Assembly: GCA_029215795.1 (NCBI GenBank)
Contig: JARDYH010000001.1
Span: 231,659,654-231,723,653, forward strand
Length of the DNA stretch: 64,000 bases
Direction: 5' to 3'
DNA from: Anniella stebbinsi
Taxonomy: Eukaryota; Chordata; Lepidosauria; Squamata; Anniellidae
Shown: positions 48,095 to 60,844 of the stretch, piece after piece
Layout: the number at the start of each line of letters is the position of its first letter
Position numbering within the stretch: the first letter of the stretch is position 1
Translations under genes and position numbers: made by a program
Notes under the pieces: model-generated
Databases searched by the model: none
What the model was told of the DNA's origin: nothing
What the model saw: only the letters and a program-made list of their open reading frames with translations

Positions 48095-51065
48095 TCTTAG
48101 AATCATAGAATAGTAGAGTTGGAAGGGGTCTATAAGCCCATCGAGTCAAGACCCCTGCTCAATACAGGAATCCACCTTAAAGCATACCTGACAGATGGTT
48201 GTCCAGCTGCCTCTTGAATGCCTCTAGTGCGGGAGAGCCCACGACCTCCCTAGCTAATTGATTCCATTGATGTTCTGCTCTAACAGTCAGGAAGTTTTTC
48301 CTGATGTCCAGCTGGAATCTGGCTTCCTATAACTTGAGCCCATTATTCCATGTCCTGCACTCTGGGATGATCGAGAAGAGATCCTGGCCCTCCTCTGTGC
48401 GACAACCCTTCAAGGATTTGAAGAGTGCTATTATGTTTCCTCTCAATCCTCTCTTCTCCAGGCTAAACATGCCCAGCTCTTTCAGTCTCTCCTCATAGAG
48501 CTTTTTTTCCAGACCCCTAATCATTCTCATTGCCCTCCTTTGAACCCTCTCTAGCATGTTTGCATCCTTTTTGAAGTGTGGTGCCCAGAACTGGATGCAA
48601 TACTCAAGGTGATGCCTAACCAGTGCCGAATAGAGGGGAACCAGCACCTCACACGATTTGGAAGCTATACTTCTATTAATGCACCCCAAAACAGCATTTG
48701 CTTTTTTGGCAACCACATGACACAGTTGGCTCCTATTCAGCTTGTAGTATTGCTGAGCCAAGTATCCCCCATTTTGTAACTGTGCATTTTGTTTATTTTT
48801 CCTAGGGGTAGAACTTAGCATTTATCCCTACTAAATTTCATTTTGTTGTTTTCAGCCCAGCGCTCCAGGCTATCAAGATCACTTCGAAGTTTGTTTCTGT
48901 CTTCCAGGTTATTAGCTATCCCACTCAACTTTGTGTCATCTGCAAATCTGATAAGCATACCCTGCACCTCCTCGTCCAAACCATTAATAAAAATGTTGAC
49001 GAGCACTGGGCCCAGGACTGAGCCCTGCAGTACCCCCACTTATTACTTAACCCCAGTTTGAGAAGATACCATTGATAAGCACTCTTTGAGTCCGATTCTG
49101 AAGCCAACTGTGGATCCACCTAATAGTTGCTCCATCTAGCCAACTTTTCACTAGTTTGTGAATCAGAATGTCATGGGGCACTTTGTCAAAAGCTTTGCTG
49201 AAGTCAAGATATATTACATCCACAGCATTCCCACAGTCCATAAGGGAGGTTACCCAATTAAAAAATGAGACCAGATTAGTCTGACAGGATGTGTTCTTGA
49301 CAAATCCATGCTGGCTTCTAGTCATCACTTCTTTGTTTTCAAGGTGCTTCCACATTAACTTCTGTATAATCTACACCAAAATTTTCACAGGAATGGATGT
49401 CAGACTGACTGGTCCATAGTTCCTAGGTTTGTCCCTTTTGCCCTTTTTGAAGATAGGGACAACATTAGCACTCCTCCAGTCGTCCGGCACTTCACCCGTC
49501 TTCCATAATTTCGCAAAGGTAATAGACAATGGTTCTGAGAGTTCTGCCAGCTCCTTTATTACTCTAGGATGCAGTTCATCGGGCCCTGGAGATTTGAACT
49601 CGTTCAAAGAAATTAGGAGTTCCTTAACCATTTGTTTATCCATCTCAAAATGCAATCCTGCCCCTTCAGCTTGTACTTCACTTTTTCCAGGGGGGGTCAA
49701 AGACCCGCTTTTGGGAGAAGACTGAGCCAAAGTAGGAATTGAACACATCGGTCTTTTCTTTGTCATTTGTTATCAATTTGCCATCCTCATTAAGTAGTTG
49801 AACTACCATTTCTTTCCTCTGTCTTTTACTATTCACGTTATCTGAAGAAAGCCTTTTTATTGCTTTTAGCATCACTCGCTAGTCTCAGTTCATTTGCAGC
49901 TCTATCCTTCCTGACGCCATTTCGGCACTTCTTTGCTACCTGTCTGTACTCTTCTTTTGTAGTCTGGCCTTCCTTCCACTTCCTATATGTATCCTTTTTT
50001 GTTTTCAGGTCATCTCTAAGCTTGGTTTCTTCTGTTCTAACTTATTTCCTCGTTGGAAATGTTTGTAGTCGTGCCTTTAAAATGTCCTTTTTAAAAAAAC
50101 TCCTACCCAGCTTGGACTCCTTTTCTCATTAGAGTCACTACTTGCCATGGGACCTTACTTATAATTGTTCTGAGTTTATTAAAATGGCTTTCCTGAAATT
50201 CAGAGTATGTGTATGACTACACTCAGCTTTTGCTTCCTTTAAAATCAAGAACTCAAGTATGACGTGGTCACTTTTCCCCAGAGTCCTGTAACTGCCACTT
50301 TATACACTAAATCATCCCTACTGGTCAGTATCAAGTCAAGGATAGTTGATCCTCTAGTTCCTTCCTCTACTTTCTGTAGGAGAAAGTTGTCAGCCACACG
50401 TCAGGAATTTCTTGGAGGGGTCACTTTTGGCAGAATCTGTCTCCCAACAGATATTGGGGTAACTGAAGTCCCTCATTACTACTATATTGAATTTCCTTGG
50501 AACACTGGCAATTTGCTTTTCAAAAGTTTCACCCTCGTCTTCTCCTTGACTGGGTGGTCGGTAGTAGACACCTACTATCATGCTCCTTTTATTACTTGCC
50601 TCATTTTTTAATCCAGATGCTCTCGATGGGGCTCCCAGGCTCATCCTCCTGTATTTCTGTGCAGGGATAAGTATTTTTTAACATATAGTGCAACTCCGCC
50701 TCCCTTTCTATTCCTTCTGTTCTTTTTGAAGAAGTTACATCCGTCAATTGCTATATTCCAGTCATGGGAGTCATCCCCCCCCAAATTTCAGTTATACCTG
50801 TCAAGTTGTATTTGCCTTCATGTATTAAGAGTTAACGTTCGTTCTGTTTGTTTCCCATACTCTGGGCTTTGGTATATAGACATTGAAGACCATGTGCTTT
50901 ATAGTCTGGCTTCTTTCCTACATTGTTGTGAACACTATTTTGGGGCGCTACTGGAGCTGTTCTCGCTGTTATGGTGCACAAGCCTTCATCCATTGTTACC
51001 TCGAAGTTTACGTCTCCCGCCCCATAGGATTCAGTTTAAAGCCCTCCTGATGAAGTTCTTCTATT
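48095..51065 (-). mobile_element. CR1 LINE, about 3 kb, 5'-truncated
   Basis: The 3' end carries the CR1 signature ATTCTATGATTCTAAG at 48096-48111 (minus strand). Upstream on the minus strand are, in order, the endonuclease region, the linker, the reverse transcriptase and the C-terminal part of ORF2, ending at the usual 3' UTR. The 5' end stops near 51065, before ORF1. It is in the same orientation as ACVR2A, inside intron 1. Several frameshifts and stops make it inactive. A shorter copy of the same family is at 62104-63527. Confidence 0.9.
48327..50900 (-). pseudogene. CR1 ORF2 (endonuclease-reverse transcriptase) remnant
   Basis: The minus strand reads, from the 5' side: an endonuclease with NIAIDGCNFFKKNRR, RKGGGVALYVKK, IVGVYYRPPSQ and SYPNICWETD (the usual GDFN is RDFS); a linker; then a reverse transcriptase with SPGPDELHPRVIKEL, HGFVKNTSCQTNLVSF, VIYLDFSKAFDKVPHD, VLQGSVLGPVLVNIFINGLD and the catalytic FADDTKLSG. 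The C-terminal region has LVRHHLEYCIQFWAPHFKKD and ELGMFSLEKRGLRGN. Breaks lie near 49050, 49365 and 50390, among others. The catalytic FADD box is still present. Confidence 0.88.
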
Positions 51066-52774
51066 AAACATGCATGTCCATATCGTTTTTCATTACCATT
51101 AGCCCCTTTTGTTTTCTTTTTTAGATGCATATATTTGTCCTTATTTATTATGTAAGACATATGCAGTAGATATTATAACAGTAAATTCCAAGACAGTAAA
51201 CTTGAGGTCTTTTCTAATGGAATTTAATTCCAAGTTTAGGCCAGACTGTAAGTGCACTTCTGTATGGGTTAAATCCAACAAGTTTTGTAAAATATGAGAC
51301 ACACACCATAATGAAAAAGACAACAAGCTTTTGAATGACTAATATAACTTCCATTCATAATGCTAAAGTCATATATGCTCACCCATATGTAGAGTGCTAT
51401 GGAGAACCTGAAGTTGTCCCAAAATATAGTATCCAAAGTAAACCTTTTAGATACATGCAAGCCCAAGGCCTGACACAGCTAGTTAGCAAAAACACAAACA
51501 AAACAACACCAAAAACAAAAAAAATGATGTGCCAGCATTTTGCAATTAGAGAGGGGAACAAAAGATTCAAGGTAGAGTTCAGATGCACTTTTTGATGGAT
51601 TTTATGGATTTTAAAATTTCTTGATGGATTTTATTTTTGCCTTTACCCAAAATCTTTCCTCAGAGGAAAAAGATATTGGAAAATATGGGCTTTTCTCAAA
51701 ACTGAGTCTGATCAAACAAATACAGAAAAATATAGAACATGCAGTATTATTTTTAATTAAAAAGCCATCTTGAATGCAGCATTATATTTAAATACATGCA
51801 GTATTATTTTAAAAGAAAAAAACATCTTGAATAGAGTCTTAAAAGAGAAAAATATTTGAAAAGATCCTTTCCTTATAGTGCACTGCTTGGCTTATCAGCT
51901 GACTCACACGGCGATATAAGCTCTTCAGCATGTTCTTCCAAATGGAGTACAACTATTGGATTGTGCAATGCCCGATATGTGGATGGTACTGGCTTGCAGC
52001 CAAAGGCTGGAACTGGATTGTTTATCCTTTCCATGCAGTGAATATATTATATGCCCTTGTATTTTAGCAAAGACTGGTAGCCATAGGTGAGACAGAATTC
52101 CTTGCAGGCAAGCAAGGGGGCTGGCAGAGAAAGGATGGAGTGCTCTTGTCTCTCTGAATCCGGCCCTGAAATGAAGAGGGCTCCTGCAGGAGTGAGTTGT
52201 TCATCCCTTTTTCCAACCCCCAGCAGGCTAGTAACTTATGTGGACTTTTTCATTAGAAGCTGCCTAGTAAACCGACTTTATTGTGTGGCATTTAATATCA
52301 TAAATACATTCATACACAGCTGGCATTTGAATCAGTTCAAAGGATCCCTACTTTGTTTTGTTTTAAACCAGGGGAGAGAAACTAATGTCATTTCGTCTCT
52401 GGGCATTGTGTCAAGTCAATGTATTGGGGAACACCCTTGTGTCGCAATACCACCCCAACTGATGCACCCTGTAGATCATTGGAGGCTGATCTTCCCTGAG
52501 CCTTCTACTATAGGGTGAGAATGCAGGGCGGGTGAAGCCAACCTGGCCAGGCACTTCCTTCGCATGTCATACACCATCCCAAATGGGGAAGCAAGTGGCA
52601 CGCAAAGGAAAGGGACTGGGCTAATGCTTGTAAAAGTTTCTGTAAGCACTGGCTTAATGCTCAGCCTAGCTTCACTCATTCTTCACTTTCCTTACAAATA
52701 GAAGGCAAAAGGACAAGCAAAATCCATTCGGCCAGTGCTTGCAGTCTGTCCTGAAAGGGTCAGGAGAGTGTTTT

Positions 52775-52928
52775 TATGCCATGTTTTTAATCTGTTTTAT
52801 TAATATTTTAATAATGTTGGCTATGCTTTTAATCTGTTTTATGTATTTTATCGTGTTTTATATTTACTGTTGTTCCCTGCCTCGATATAAATGGAAAGGT
52901 GGGTAATAAATCAATTTATTATTATTAA
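52775..52928 (+). mobile_element. L2-like LINE 3' tail
   Basis: TTTTAATCTGTTTTATGTAT, CCCTGCCTCGATATAAATGG and AAAGGTGGGTAATAAATC with an ATT-rich end. It meets the tail of the next copy. Confidence 0.7.
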
Positions 52929-54090
52929 TAATAATAATAATTCAATTTCTATCCCACCTATATATGGAATGCCCTAGGCAGCACACAAAGTTAAAACAAG
53001 TTAAACAAGTTAAAACAATCAATAAAACCATATATGCATAAAATCACAATATAACAGTCAGCAATAAGATTCTAAAAAGGGAAGTCCTGCAGGAATAATA
53101 GAGTCTTTAATGCCTGCTTAAGGCACATTTCAACCAGTGGGCGCATTTCACAGCTGAGGGGCAGCAAAAGAAAATGTCCTCTGGCATGCTGCAGCAGATG
53201 ACCAAGGACCTTAAGTGGCTGGCTGGAGCATGGGGAGGAGGTGCTCCCTAAGGTACCTTGGGCCTAGACCATATAGGGCTTTAAAGGTAAGAACCAGCAC
53301 TTTAATTTTACCCAGAAAGGAACTGGCAGCCAGTGATTTAAAACCAGTGCTATATGGTCTTCGGCGGATGTCCCAGAGACCATCCTGGATACCATATTTT
53401 GTACCAATTTAAGTTTACGAACTAAATAGGCATGCAGTTTCAATTCCGTGTATTGCAGGAATCAAGCCTAGAGGTTATCAGTGTGTGTACCACCATTACC
53501 AGGTCGAAATGTTCCAGGAATGGGCGTAGCTGGCATATCAGCCGAAGCTGATAACAGACACTTCTCACTGTTGCCTCCATCTGGGGTACAAGGAGCAAGG
53601 CCGCGTGAAGAAGCATCCCCAATCTACAAACATGCTCCTTCAGGGGGAGTGCTACCCCAACCAGTACTGTTTGACATACCTCAATTCCTGAATTAGGACC
53701 CTTCACGATGAGCACCTCTGTCTTGCCTGGATTCAACTTTAGTTTGTTCTCTCTCATCCAGCCCATTACAGACTCCAGGCAGTCGTTTAGAGGAGCCATA
53801 CCTTCCCTGGATGAAGATGTTATAGAGAAATAGATTTGGGTGTCATCAGTGTACTGATAACACATGGCCCCAAATCCCCTGATCTCTCCCAGCATTTTCA
53901 TGTAGATATTAAACAGCATTGGGGATAGGATGGAGCCCTGGAGGACTCCAAGTAGCAACTCCTTTTTCGAGGAGCAACTATCCCAGAGCGACACCATCTG
54001 GGACCACCCCAAGAGGAAGAAGCAGAACAACTGCAAGCCAATGCCCCCAAGGCCCAACTCCCTCAGGCAGTCCAGAAAGATATCATGGTT
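52929..54090 (-). mobile_element. L2-like LINE with reverse transcriptase C-terminal half
   Basis: Tail AATAATAATAATAATTC and CCTAGGCAGCACACAAAG at the low end. The minus-strand open frame at 53440-54057 (205 codons) has GVLQGSILSPMLFNIYMK, the catalytic box as QYTDDTQIYFSI (usual YADD), WMRENKLKLNPGKTEVLIV and VCYQLRLICQLRPF. It ends at HTLITSRLDSCNT with a stop. The order and motifs fit the L2 clade. The 5' end is cut at about 54090. Inactive because truncated. Confidence 0.82.
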
Positions 54091-54794
54091 GATATGTGCT
54101 TAAGCACCAAAGGGTTTAAAATGTTGATAAAGTAAATAATCCATACAGCCACTGAAGCTGTAAAGATTGCATGTACACTGCAAGTCAGTTAACCCAAGAG
54201 CTAATTTCACCAGTCACAGTACATGAAGCCCACATGCAATTGCTTTTGTCCTTTAAAAAAAAAAAATTCTCCTCGATACAATAATACATTTAAATTTGAT
54301 TCTAAACAATAAATTATTCAATATGTATAATTATGCTTCTTATCAAGACATGGAAAAACAAACAATAAAAATTCCAGAAACCAGACTGAAATGGATCTAA
54401 TTAAATATGTGCGATCCAAGACCACCTGGAGCTAACATGACACCACCCATTCCAAGACCTTGGTCTGAAATGATAGATTTGAAATGGAGCAGTAATTCTT
54501 GAGAGCCAGGAATCTACACCTGGCTTCTTCAACAGTGGTTCAGAATTGTCGGAAATGCCATGTTCTTTAATGAAGCACTGACAACTTCAGGTATCTATAT
54601 TGTAAGCCCAGCCCTGGCAGATCTCACTAGCCAGGAGGGGCAAGAATCTAAAGAGCATGTGCCGGGCCTCAGACTTCCAAGCACCTTGTCTGCATCCTGA
54701 GGAACCTGAAAAATATCCAGGGCCAGATGGTGCCATAGATGGTCAAAACTATGGCATTCAAGCCAGAGCAGATACAATTTTATCTGAAAAATGC

Positions 54795-55103
54795 AATGCA
54801 GAACTAGGCTGGCGAGTGTTACCCAGAGGACCTTCTCTTCTGTTGCTCCCAGACTGTGGAATGGCCTGCCGGAGGAGATTCGACAAATTAGCAGTCTTCT
54901 TGAATTTAAGAGAGCCGTGAAGACTCTCTTCCGGCAGGCCTACCCAGTTCAATTTTAATATGTTTTTAATAATGTATTTGTTTTTATCTGTTTTAATGGT
55001 TTATCTATTTTATTGTTTTTATATTTATATTTATTGTTATTCCCAGCCTCGATCTGGATGGAGAGGCGGGTTAGAAATGAAATAAATAAATAAATAAATA
55101 AAA
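54795..55103 (+). mobile_element. L2-like LINE 3' end
   Basis: CCCAGACTGTGGAATGGCCT, GCCGGAGGAGATTCG (C-terminus of ORF2) and GTGAAGACTCTCTTCCGGCA are followed by TTCCCAGCCTCGATCTGGAT, GGAGAGGCGGGTTAGAAATG and (AAAT)n at 55081-55101. Confidence 0.78.
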
Positions 55104-55599
55104 TAAACTGATTACAACAGGACTTTGAGCATTTGAACTGCTACCTATTTGGTCTGTAACAAATAGGCCTCTGACTACCCAAAAGAGTTCTGATTGCCCA
55201 ACACTGTATAGATACAATAAGCTTCTTTTGACACCGCCTGTACACAGAGTACATCCTTTTATATGGCTTTAAAAGTAATTTCTGTCTAAAAGGAGGCAAA
55301 TTAATTTTGATTTGTCATCTTGGAAAAATATATTAAAAGATTTCGTATTTTATTCCAGTTATCCCCCCCCCCCACAAAAAAGTCTGGAATCCCCTTATCC
55401 CCCAAATTTACTAGAGAATGTAAAACACATAGATGATTGTTAGTCTCCATGGAATTTCTGTGGTTCATCAAAATTCTATTTTTTTGCTATTTAACGTCTG
55501 TCTAGAAATGCCAATAGTGATTTAACTAGAGTCTAATATTGTCAGTACACTAATCAAATCTAGTTTTTTAAATACCATCTGATGCAAAAAAGGAATCAG

Positions 55600-56100
55600 G
55601 AAATGGATTAGTGTTACAATGAGGTTGAATCCAGGTAAGACAGCTTTAATTATTAGTGGCCAAGGCAGTCTAGAATGGGTGGGTTTACTTATTCTGGATG
55701 GAAATCTCACTCTCCATAAAGCAGGAATATTGAACCTCAAGCCTGCAGGCCAAATCTGGCCATCCGAGGATCCCAAGAAGGCCATGCCCCCTTCCCCACA
55801 TCACCAGCTGACTCCTGAATTTTCCCCAACTACCGACTGTTTGATGGTTTCAAGTTTTTTATGAACCTAAAAGGTTGAAATGCCTCTCCTAAGATCTAGT
55901 TACTGGCAGTAAGCACTTTAAATTCCACCAACACTGGAACATGGCCCACAAGAACATCTCTGAAACTGAATTTGGCCCTCAGGCAGAAAGAGGTTCAACA
56001 ACACTGCCATAAAGGTTCAGGTACCAACTGGAGTGTGCTCCTAGACTAAACTCTGTATTGGCGGAGACTATGACTAGAGAAGCATTTTATACACCCGTTT
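55600..56100 (+). mobile_element. L2-like RT fragment split by a hAT element
   Basis: Before the insertion the plus-strand frame reads RLNPGKTALIISGQGSLEWV, the segment that follows the YADD box in the L2 clade. After the insertion GTTCAGGTACCAACTGGAGT and GTGCTCCTAGAC continue the same kind of sequence. Confidence 0.6.
55722..56006. mobile_element. hAT-type MITE with perfect 8-bp target duplication
   Basis: It is 285 bp. The ends are CAGGAATATTGAACCTC and, inverted from the right, CAGTGTTGTTGAACCTC. It is flanked by CCATAAAG at 55714-55721 and 56007-56014. CAG...CTG tips and 8-bp duplications are hAT hallmarks. It has no coding capacity and sits within an L2 fragment. Confidence 0.9.
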
Positions 56101-56165
56101 CATTATTTTTATTATTATTTATTCAATTTATACTGCCTATCTACAAAATACCATGGGAAGCATGA
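56100..56165 (-). mobile_element. L2-like tail relic
   Basis: ATTATTTTTATTATTATTTA followed by CAATTTATACTGCCTATCTA, the reverse complement of a LINE tail. Confidence 0.45.
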
Positions 56166-57274
56166 ATTCCTTGAGACAACCTGGTCACCAGAATCTATGT
56201 TACATTAACCATCTTAAAAGTTAATCCACAGGGGACTGGTTTTCAAGGCCATTTAGCAACTGTAGTTCATTCAAAATATGGTTGCTCACTGTCAACATGG
56301 TGGCTGCATGTGTCTGATCCCAGGGAGGCAGAGGAAATCTGTCATAGACTGGGTGATATTTAGTTCCAATAAAAGTGGGAATCTGTCTTGATGGGATTGC
56401 ATTCAATTTAAGAATTGGGTTTACATCTTTAGAGTACTCAATCTGTCACTGCAGCTGTATTTTCAGGAGGAAGCACTAACTATGAATACATTTTACCAGC
56501 TTGGGCTGGTTCACCAGCTGCAACATTTGCTATTATCCATACCTTAGTAACGTTGAGATTGGCTACTATAATGCACATGTGGCTGTAAATGGGTAAGCCA
56601 TGAAAATTGTTTAAAAAGTGAAATTAGTTCCAGGTTCAGGAATCAAGATATTAACTCAGCCAAGATGCATCCAAAGCATATTGCCCTAGTAATATTCCAT
56701 TTGCAGTGGTTATCGCTATGTTTGTTTTCACACAATTTAAAGAGCTAGTTTGTCCTTTTAAGGTCTAAACAGAACCAGAGGATCTTGAGGATTGTCTCTA
56801 TTCAGTGGACTGACCCATGTTTTGGTCAAAATTGGAGGTCCCTCTCCGTGTTGCCATCACCCATAGTACAGGAGGCAGGCTAGATTTTCTTAGTCATAGA
56901 ACTCCACTTGTCAGATGCTCTTCCAATGGATGCCCACCTAGCTCCATTTATTTGATCTTCCACCAAATACTAAAAATGTGGCTCATTTTAGAACATTTTG
57001 GGGAGGATCTATGTGACAGTAACTATACTGTAGTTACTGCTGGTCTGGCAATGGCTCATCCATAGTGCTGGTTGTGTTTAACGTGTGTTAATGAAGAGGG
57101 AATCTCTATGCTCTACAGAGCATACAACAATTGATTGCATTTTTAAACATTAATTTCTTTTTAAAATATTTTTAAAATAAAACTTTATCTTTAAAATAGC
57201 TTAGTGTAATCACATATGAACACTAGCTTGTTAAACCAACACTTACGATCTCTTAGAAATGAATCAAATACAAT

Positions 57275-57800
57275 GGCTGAATTCGGACGACATATTAGGC
57301 AACGGAGGGGTAAATAGCGTACTGACCATGCGTTAGGCAGGTGGAGCTCCACACACGACATGCTGCAGCCGGTGCTGCTCGGCACCAGCAAACGCCCCAG
57401 TTGCGAAGAACGGACGGCGGCCATTTTGGTTGCAGCATCTGCTCCCTCCCCCTCCCCTCAGTTCCCCAGCCGTATCCCAGCATGCACCATGAGTTCTGCC
57501 GGCTGTATAGAGCAGCCGGGGGTTTTGGCTGCTCTGGCCGGCAGAACTCTATTCCCAAATGGAATAGTCCACAGAGACCGGGGGGGGGGGGGGGGCTCAA
57601 TTCAGAAGACACGTTAAACAATGGGGCTTCGGGCTAAACAACGTGCAAGCCCGTTGTTTCCCTCCGTTGTTCAATTCTCCTGCTTAGCGTACTGTCAGTT
57701 GTGTGTGCGTTACCCTCCACATGACACAATAAGCAACACAACTGACGATTGTTCCCCCCCCTTCCTCCGTTGCCTTATATGTCGTCGGAATTCAGCCAAT
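57275..57800. mobile_element. Composite hAT-like MITE, GC-rich
   Basis: Outer ends GGCTGAATTCGGACGACATA with TTAGGCAACGGAGG and, inverted from the right, GGCTGAATTCCGACGACATA with TAAGGCAACGGAGG match closely. An inner start of the same kind, GGCTCAATTCAGAAGACACG, occurs at 57595 after a run of 16 G. This suggests two related units nested or joined. CAAATACAAT at 57265-57274 recurs at 57813-57822, but 12 extra bases follow the right tip. Non-coding. Confidence 0.7.
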
Positions 57801-58079
57801 TAGTTAATTTACCAAATACAATAAGTTAAAGGCTGCTTTTCTCTCTAAATATAGAACCATGAGAATGCTCTCTTTCAACATCATTATAAATTACACTTTA
57901 CAATTTCATTCCTGTCCTCTCTTGCCTTGGCAAGTGACCAGTTATGAACATAGTCCCACATTCCTTTCCTGCATGGAATTGAGAGCAGAGACATCCACCA
58001 CAGTTTGAAGACTTCGAAAGCTCAACACAAAATTACCTGGTTTGCATGACAAGTGGTGGTGCCCATAGGCACCACTTTA

Positions 58080-58290
58080 CATACTCAACCTCAGTGCAAT
58101 TCCAGCGAGCGGGAATTACACTAGAGCTAAGCAACCCTTGGTTGTTTAAATAACCCATGGTCTGTTCTAGGATTATGCAAGTGTTTTTTAACCCTTGCTA
58201 ACAAATGCTTGCTGGGCTAGCACAAGGGTCGAATATGCAAAATGCTGGCCACACACGCTGCAGGCTCAATGTGGATTAAAAACCCCATGG
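58080..58290. mobile_element. Decayed MITE
   Basis: AAGCAACCCTTGGTTGTTTA and AATAACCCATGGTCTGTTC resemble the interior of 17764-18004. Ends unclear. Confidence 0.35.
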
Positions 58291-59454
58291 CGGACTGTTG
58301 TGTAAACTGGCCCAATATCTTCGCCCAACTTTCTAGTTCCCAGCTGGAGAGGAAGCAGGAACTGTGTGATAGCACTGGCGGTGCTCTAAGGTAAGCCTCT
58401 ATCCCTGGTGACAAATGAAACCCAACCTTTCCTTCTGAAGTCAGAAGGACCCCTTCTTCCAGCTCCGGAGGACAAGGAGGATTCCCACTATTCCACCAAG
58501 GCAACTATGAGGATCCTGCCCACACTCTTCCAGCACAAAATGTGGAGTTAGTGAAGGGGATAAAGGAATTGTCCCTGACCTCGCACTGAGAGGCTATGTG
58601 AGGTCAGGAACCCAAAGCCCAATCCTGTACATGTTTCATCAGGTGTATTTAGGAGCAAGCCCTACTGAACATGCATAGGATGTTCCAAATAGACACACAT
58701 AGGATTGCACTGAAGGGAAGAGGTATAGTCCCGACAACCAGATATTTTGGTTTGGCTATCCAGATGAGTTCACACTTGTATACTCCTGACTATAAATTAT
58801 ATAGACTATGCCATATACTATTTTTGGTAGTTCGGGGAAGCAAGTACTAGAAACAGATCACACGCATGGCCTCTCATTCTAAGATCCATCCCTTATGTCA
58901 CTAGAAAGATTATACACGCTGCCCACCTGGGTATATTGTATACTCTTCCACTACTTGAAGTCTGCAATTTGCTCAGTTATCAAATTATGAATATTTACTC
59001 AAAACAAGAACTGTACACTTCTTTTATCTTATGGAACTACACTACTCCAACCACTAAATAGTACTCTTTACTTCTGGAAATTTTGGGGCCATTAGCTGTC
59101 ACTAAAAAGACATACATTGATTCTAATTAGCAAATATTTTGAGATGTATGCTACTTTGTATAGCTAACTATTCTATTTGTATAGCATGAATTCTCTATGT
59201 ACTTTAAGTCCCTTGCTTTAAATCCACCCTGGAGGCTATAGGTGCTTTCAGCGTGAGAAACTGCTAGTATACCTTGGGATGTGGGAGGCACAGACCATAA
59301 GTTGCACTTGGATCTAAGGAGACCACAACCTCTTTCTTCTCCTATACCACTGAATATCTGAAAGCAGTACTAGATTGTTTTAGAAAAGATTGGGCTGTGA
59401 ACTTCCAGCTTCAAGAGATTCCCCCCCACCGCCATATATTACACTTTGTACACA

Positions 59455-59455
59455 A

Positions 59456-59488
<33 letters not shown>

Positions 59489-60480
59489 TACATTTATATA
59501 CCGCCCCATATCCGAAACTCTTTGGGTGGTTTACAAAAATTAAAAGATTGAACACTAAAAAGACAATATACAAAATTTAAAACCATAAACATAAAACAGC
59601 TGACATTTAAAACATTTTAAACTGTTAAGCCTGGCCACAAAATCAGTTAAAACCTCAACTTAAGCTGTTAAAATGCCTGGGAGAAAAAAGAAGTTTTGAC
59701 CTGGCACTGAAAAGATAACAGTGTTGGCGCCAGGCGGGACTCATCGGGGTGATCATTCCACAATTGGGGGGCCAACACAGAGAGGGCCCTCTCCCTTGTT
59801 GCCATTCTCCGAGCTTCCCTCGGAGTAAGCACCCGGAGGAGGACCTTTGATGTTGAGCGCAGTGTACGGGTAGGTTCATGTCGGGAAAGGTGTTCCATCA
59901 GGTATTGTGGTCCCAAACCGTGTAAGGCTTTATAGGTTAAAACCAGCACCTTGAATCAGGCTCGGAAACATACAGGCAGCCAATGCAAGCGGGCCAAAAT
60001 CAGTCTTATATGTTCAAACCTTCTGGTCCCTGTTACCAATCTGGCCGCTGCATTTTGCACAAACTGCAGCTTCCGAACCGTCTTCAAAGGCAGCCCCACG
60101 TAGAGCGCATTGCAGTAATCTAACTTGAGGTTACCAGAGCATAGACAACTGAAGCCAGGCTATCCCTGTCCAGATAGGGGCGTAGCTGGGCCACCAGCCA
60201 AAGTTGGTAGAAAGCACTCCGTGCCACCGAGGCCACCTGAGCCTCAAGTGACAGAGATGGTTCTAGGAGAACCCCCAAGCTACGAACCTGCTCCTTCAGG
60301 AGGTGTGCAACCCCATCCCAGAACAGGTTGAACACCCTCCATCCGGTCAGAGGAACCCCCCACTAACAGCATCTCAGTCTTGTCTGGATTGAGTTTCAGT
60401 TTATTAGCTCTCATCCAGTCCATTGTCGCAGCCAAGCACCGGTTCAACACATCCACAGCCTCACCTGATGATGAAAAGGT
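59455..60480 (-). mobile_element. L2-like LINE, about 1 kb, 3' part
   Basis: The (TTA)n tail at 59459-59487 and CATTTATATACCGCCCCATA form the 3' end on the minus strand. Frames on the minus strand, from the 5' side, include MDWMRANKLKLNPDKT-like sequence (about 60380-60430), LKEQVRSLGVLLEPSLSLEA, VARSAFYQLWLVAQLRPYL, VLTYKALHGLGPQYLMEHLS and ERALSVLAPQLWNDHPDE. It is the longest clear relative of the copy at 1-725. It is 5'-truncated at about 60480 and frame-broken. Confidence 0.82.
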
Positions 60481-60844
60481 GAATCTACCTTAGTGATCTT
60501 TTATTGTACCTTCTGCTGTGTAATAAAATGTTATGTTACTGGTCAGACAGTTAAGTGCCATAATTGGAACACCAGATTGGTTTACAAGGATTGGACTTCG
60601 ATTTTTTTAAAGAACATTTCAGCTATAGTAAGTGTTGCTTTAAAAAAAGTTTTAAGTATTTCAGTGTAATAAACCATATTGAAGTCTATGCTCATTGCCT
60701 TAAAACTGAGTCAAAGCTTTAAACATTTCAGTGAAATATGCTCATTGTCTTAGAACTGAGTCATATTGAAGTCTATGCTCATTGTCTTAGAACTTTAACA
60801 AACGACAACTCAAAGATCATGCCAAACCATGGTTTGTGCTTCTG

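Noticed and set aside
52087..52518. 143-codon plus-strand frame
   Set aside because: No splice context, no motif, in intronic DNA.
53440..54057. 205-codon frame as a host gene
   Set aside because: Its motifs (QGSILSP, TDD box, LNPGKTE) identify it as L2 LINE reverse transcriptase.
57300..57640. GC-rich segment as a possible CpG-island promoter or ACVR2A exon 1
   Set aside because: It lies between matched transposon tips, and no signal-peptide frame ending in a split Gly before a GT donor was seen.
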